Shown piece by piece: positions 61,386-64,000 of a DNA stretch of 64,000 nt. Source of the stretch: Varanus komodoensis (Eukaryota > Chordata > Lepidosauria > Squamata > Varanidae); the NCBI RefSeq assembly GCF_004798865.1, contig NW_025336481.1, forward strand, positions 18,700,438 to 18,764,437, written 5' to 3'. Every line of letters begins with the position of its first letter. Within the stretch, counting starts at the first letter, position 1. The notes under the pieces were generated by a model. That model had not been told where the DNA came from. It made no database searches and saw only the letters and a list, made by a program, of their open reading frames with translations. The translations under genes were made by a program, and so were the position numbers.

Positions 61386-64000
61386 TTTGAAAGCCTTTTC
61401 TCAGTCTTCCTAAATGTTTTGGATCTAAGAAGGAGCAGTTTCATGGCAGCTTCAATTTCCCACTGGTAGATGCAAATGGATATTTTATTTATGTGTCCTT
61501 TTTCACTCTGGCCCCAAAAGTACACAGTGCATTTAACCTGTGGGCTTCTGGGAAGTTGCTTTGTTAGCATAGATTCATGAGTGGATCTATCTTGCATCAT
61601 ATAATAATACAGATCTGCTTGGCTGCTTTTCCTGAAACACTGATGGCCACTGTGGCCTGAATTTGTGGCTCAGATGCAATTCACACTTCTGACCCATAGG
61701 CATGTTGAACTGGGCAGGCTGAAATTTGAGTAGCATCCTGTTATTTCAGGGTTTTTCCCAATGATGGCTTCTGTAGTGATGGTAGCAACAGTAAGGGTAA
61801 CAAACTACCTCAGTGAAAATGATACCTATTAGTGGGAGAGGATTCAATGAGATCATTGCTGGTTTAGCTCACAATTGCTGTGCCACATGCAGAACTTGCT
61901 GATCTGTTTGTAGTAGCAGCAGACAATTCAGGATTAACACAGGGCCAGGATATTCTATTAGGCAAATTGATTAAGCAAGCTTGACATTGGAAAATCCATC
62001 TGGAACTTTGCATAGCAAATGATCTCATGTGCTTAATTTACACTGTTTCTAGGTTAGTTTACCCTGAAGTGCATTCCCCATTGGTCTTAAGGACAGTGGG
62101 TATCTTGCAATTCCATGGATTTGTAGCCTTAAAAACCAGGGATGAGTGTTGTGGTCAAGAATGGGCATTGTACATAAGTAAGGGGGGCTAAGGGTGGGAC
62201 TTCTCGCTTGTTGAAATAATGTAGATAAGATCTCCATAAGGAAACCATCCTTACCTTCCACATACTTATACTTACCTTCCACATACTTGCATTTTTATAC
62301 ACCTCATTTATTTATGGGTCTTTGTTCCCCCAATCTATCCCTCTATTATTTTTGTGTATATAATGTATCACTTTTGGGTTTTTTATATATGATGTGAAAA
62401 GTGTCTATCCCAGTAAAATTAGGCATAAGGATGCTTTGTGGTAAGAAGAGGCAGCTGGTAATGATGTGAGGGGATGATAATTTCTAATATATGTTCCAGT
62501 TGTGACCATCTCCTGGGGACCATTGTGTGACTTATATAAATAAAGACAAATTGTACTCATGGACTAATAGTCTTATTAACAAACCTTCCTTAAAATACGT
62601 TGAATTTAGGCAACATGATGAGTATCTAAATATTTCTCCCACAAAATGGTTTTGCACATCAATGGCATGATAATGCTAAAGCAACATCAGCATGCTCTGT
62701 GACGTGACGTTACCTCTTAACTCTGGAATAATATTTCCTCCAGCATGCACATTCCTTGATGTTATGCCAGAATTTATTCTGCATTTCTAGGGGAAGGATC
62801 AGTTCTGTTTTCCTATCCGTCTTGAAGGACTGGGAATAGAAAATCTGTACTGATCTATATGCCAGAGAGGTGATAAAAGAAAACTCATACAGATAGCACA
62901 GTGGCAAATAATAGGATGATTCTACAAACTTCACCTTTAACTTCTGGCTGTTCACCCCAGTTTGTAATTAGTCTGAAGTGAAAGTGTAAATACGGTAAGT
63001 GTTAAAAGATCTGAAGTAAAAGTGTCGTGGCACCTTAAAAATCCATGCATAAGCCTAAAGGTGGAGCATAGGCATTTATGAGAAACAACTATTAAATACA
63101 TGACAAGAACTTAAATAGACATGCACACATGATACAAAAGTCTGAGTTTTAAAGGTGAAAATAATGTGTGCAGGTTTTGATAGGATGGTGGATATGAATG
63201 TTGTACAGCCAACATACTAAAGCTAGTATATAAAGAATGAACAATTTGTGGAACATGCATGCAATGCATAGCCAAACAAAATTCTTCCTGTTTGTGATAT
63301 TTCTGTACCACTTATAATAATGTTACTAAGTGGTTCACATACATAGAACACACATTTTGGATATAATGAAGTTCAATATTTTAAGACATTGAGATACAGT
63401 ATTTGAATAGCTTTATTTTTGAAGTGTCTGATTTCTTCCATGGATTTTCTAATTCCCTTCTGATGCCTTGTTTCAGCACAAGAATACTTTGTGTACTACT
63501 GGTGGACTTTCCTCCCACACTGTCCCACCTCTGTATCACTGGAGTGAAGGAAATTTGGCCCTGTCTGTGAATCCAATTTCCCATGTGCTGGGGGGGGGGG
63601 CATTGTACCAATCCCCCACATTGTATAAAAATAAAAGCAAGCTGGGAACCCTGTTGTGGGTTTAGATGGCTGGAGTCTGATGGGACAGTTCCTCGTTTCT
63701 CTTTGGCTTACCGTGTTCTGCTTCATTATTCTGTAGATTCATGGTAGTGTTCTATGTTTGAGATCAGTTTCCAGTTCTCTGGACATGGATAGTGGAATTC
63801 AGGACTGAATTCCCAGGCTCTGAAGCTGAGGGGAAGCTCTTTTCCCCTTGTAGCCAGTCTGCAATATGCTCAAGGAGGTGATACCCATCAGATACAGTTA
63901 TAGGAATTCCTAGGAAAGATCACATCTCTGAATATTCACATACTGACAAAGGCACAACAGCATGAATAAAAGGTTTCATAGTTTCGTTTCTATTGACCAG
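61386..64000. other. region downstream of SREBF2
   Basis: 2.6 kb without recognisable exons. In human the next genes (SHISA8, TNFRSF13C, CENPM) lie beyond SREBF2; none is visible here. There are two isolated AATAAA words (62,519 and 63,630 regions) and a G run (63,589-63,600), but no structure I can name. Confidence 0.5.

Noticed and set aside
62400-62560. Possible retroelement end with tatataaataaagac
   Set aside because: The word is common in AT-rich DNA and nothing around it is recognised.
63480-63740. LTR-like stretch with a TATAAAAATAAA word, a G run and a tail ending near a TG...CA pattern
   Set aside because: No matching partner, no target duplication and no recognisable family. The TATA and poly(A) words alone are not enough.

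Overview
This is vertebrate nuclear DNA, almost certainly from a squamate reptile (lizard or snake). The genes are split by GT-AG introns and ordered as in the human MEI1-CCDC134-SREBF2 block. The repeats are typical of squamates: BovB (RTE) LINE 3' ends, tRNA-derived Sauria-type SINEs, a 5S-rRNA-headed SINE, CR1/L2-like LINE tails, and several hAT, mariner and Tigger-like DNA transposons. Comparisons with human proteins are from memory, since no search was possible.

Layout. About 1-11,200 is mostly intron or intergenic DNA rich in repeats; one 84-bp open, well-bordered exon (2279-2362) may belong to the end of MEI1, judged mainly by position. 11,205-19,990 holds CCDC134 on the + strand: six coding exons that join in phase to exactly 229 codons, ending in the ER-retrieval tetrapeptide QSEL, then a 3' UTR with AATAAA at 19,973. 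20,000-23,880 is an intergenic gap. 23,880-24,330 is a GC-rich promoter with an SRE-like site next to an inverted CCAAT box. 24,329-59,479 is the full SREBF2 coding region: 19 coding exons, all in phase, giving about 1,121 residues, with AATAAA at 61,362. Intron 16 carries the miR-33 precursor (54,789-54,857). 61,390-64,000 shows no recognisable gene.

How they work together. SREBF2 encodes the membrane-bound transcription factor SREBP-2, which drives sterol synthesis and LDL uptake. The intronic miR-33 is made from the same transcript and represses cholesterol export, so one transcription unit raises cell cholesterol in two ways. The SRE/CCAAT pair in the promoter suggests feedback by SREBP-2 on its own gene. 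CCDC134 is an ER-lumen/secreted protein and looks like an unrelated neighbour.

I found no new biological system. The most unusual items are a U2-snRNA-like 5' fragment inside a LINE 3' end, a hAT element with its left end repeated between one pair of 8-bp target duplications, a Tigger-like element nested in a SINE, a perfect 24-bp palindrome, and an unrecognised coding-like stretch at 7,038-7,419.
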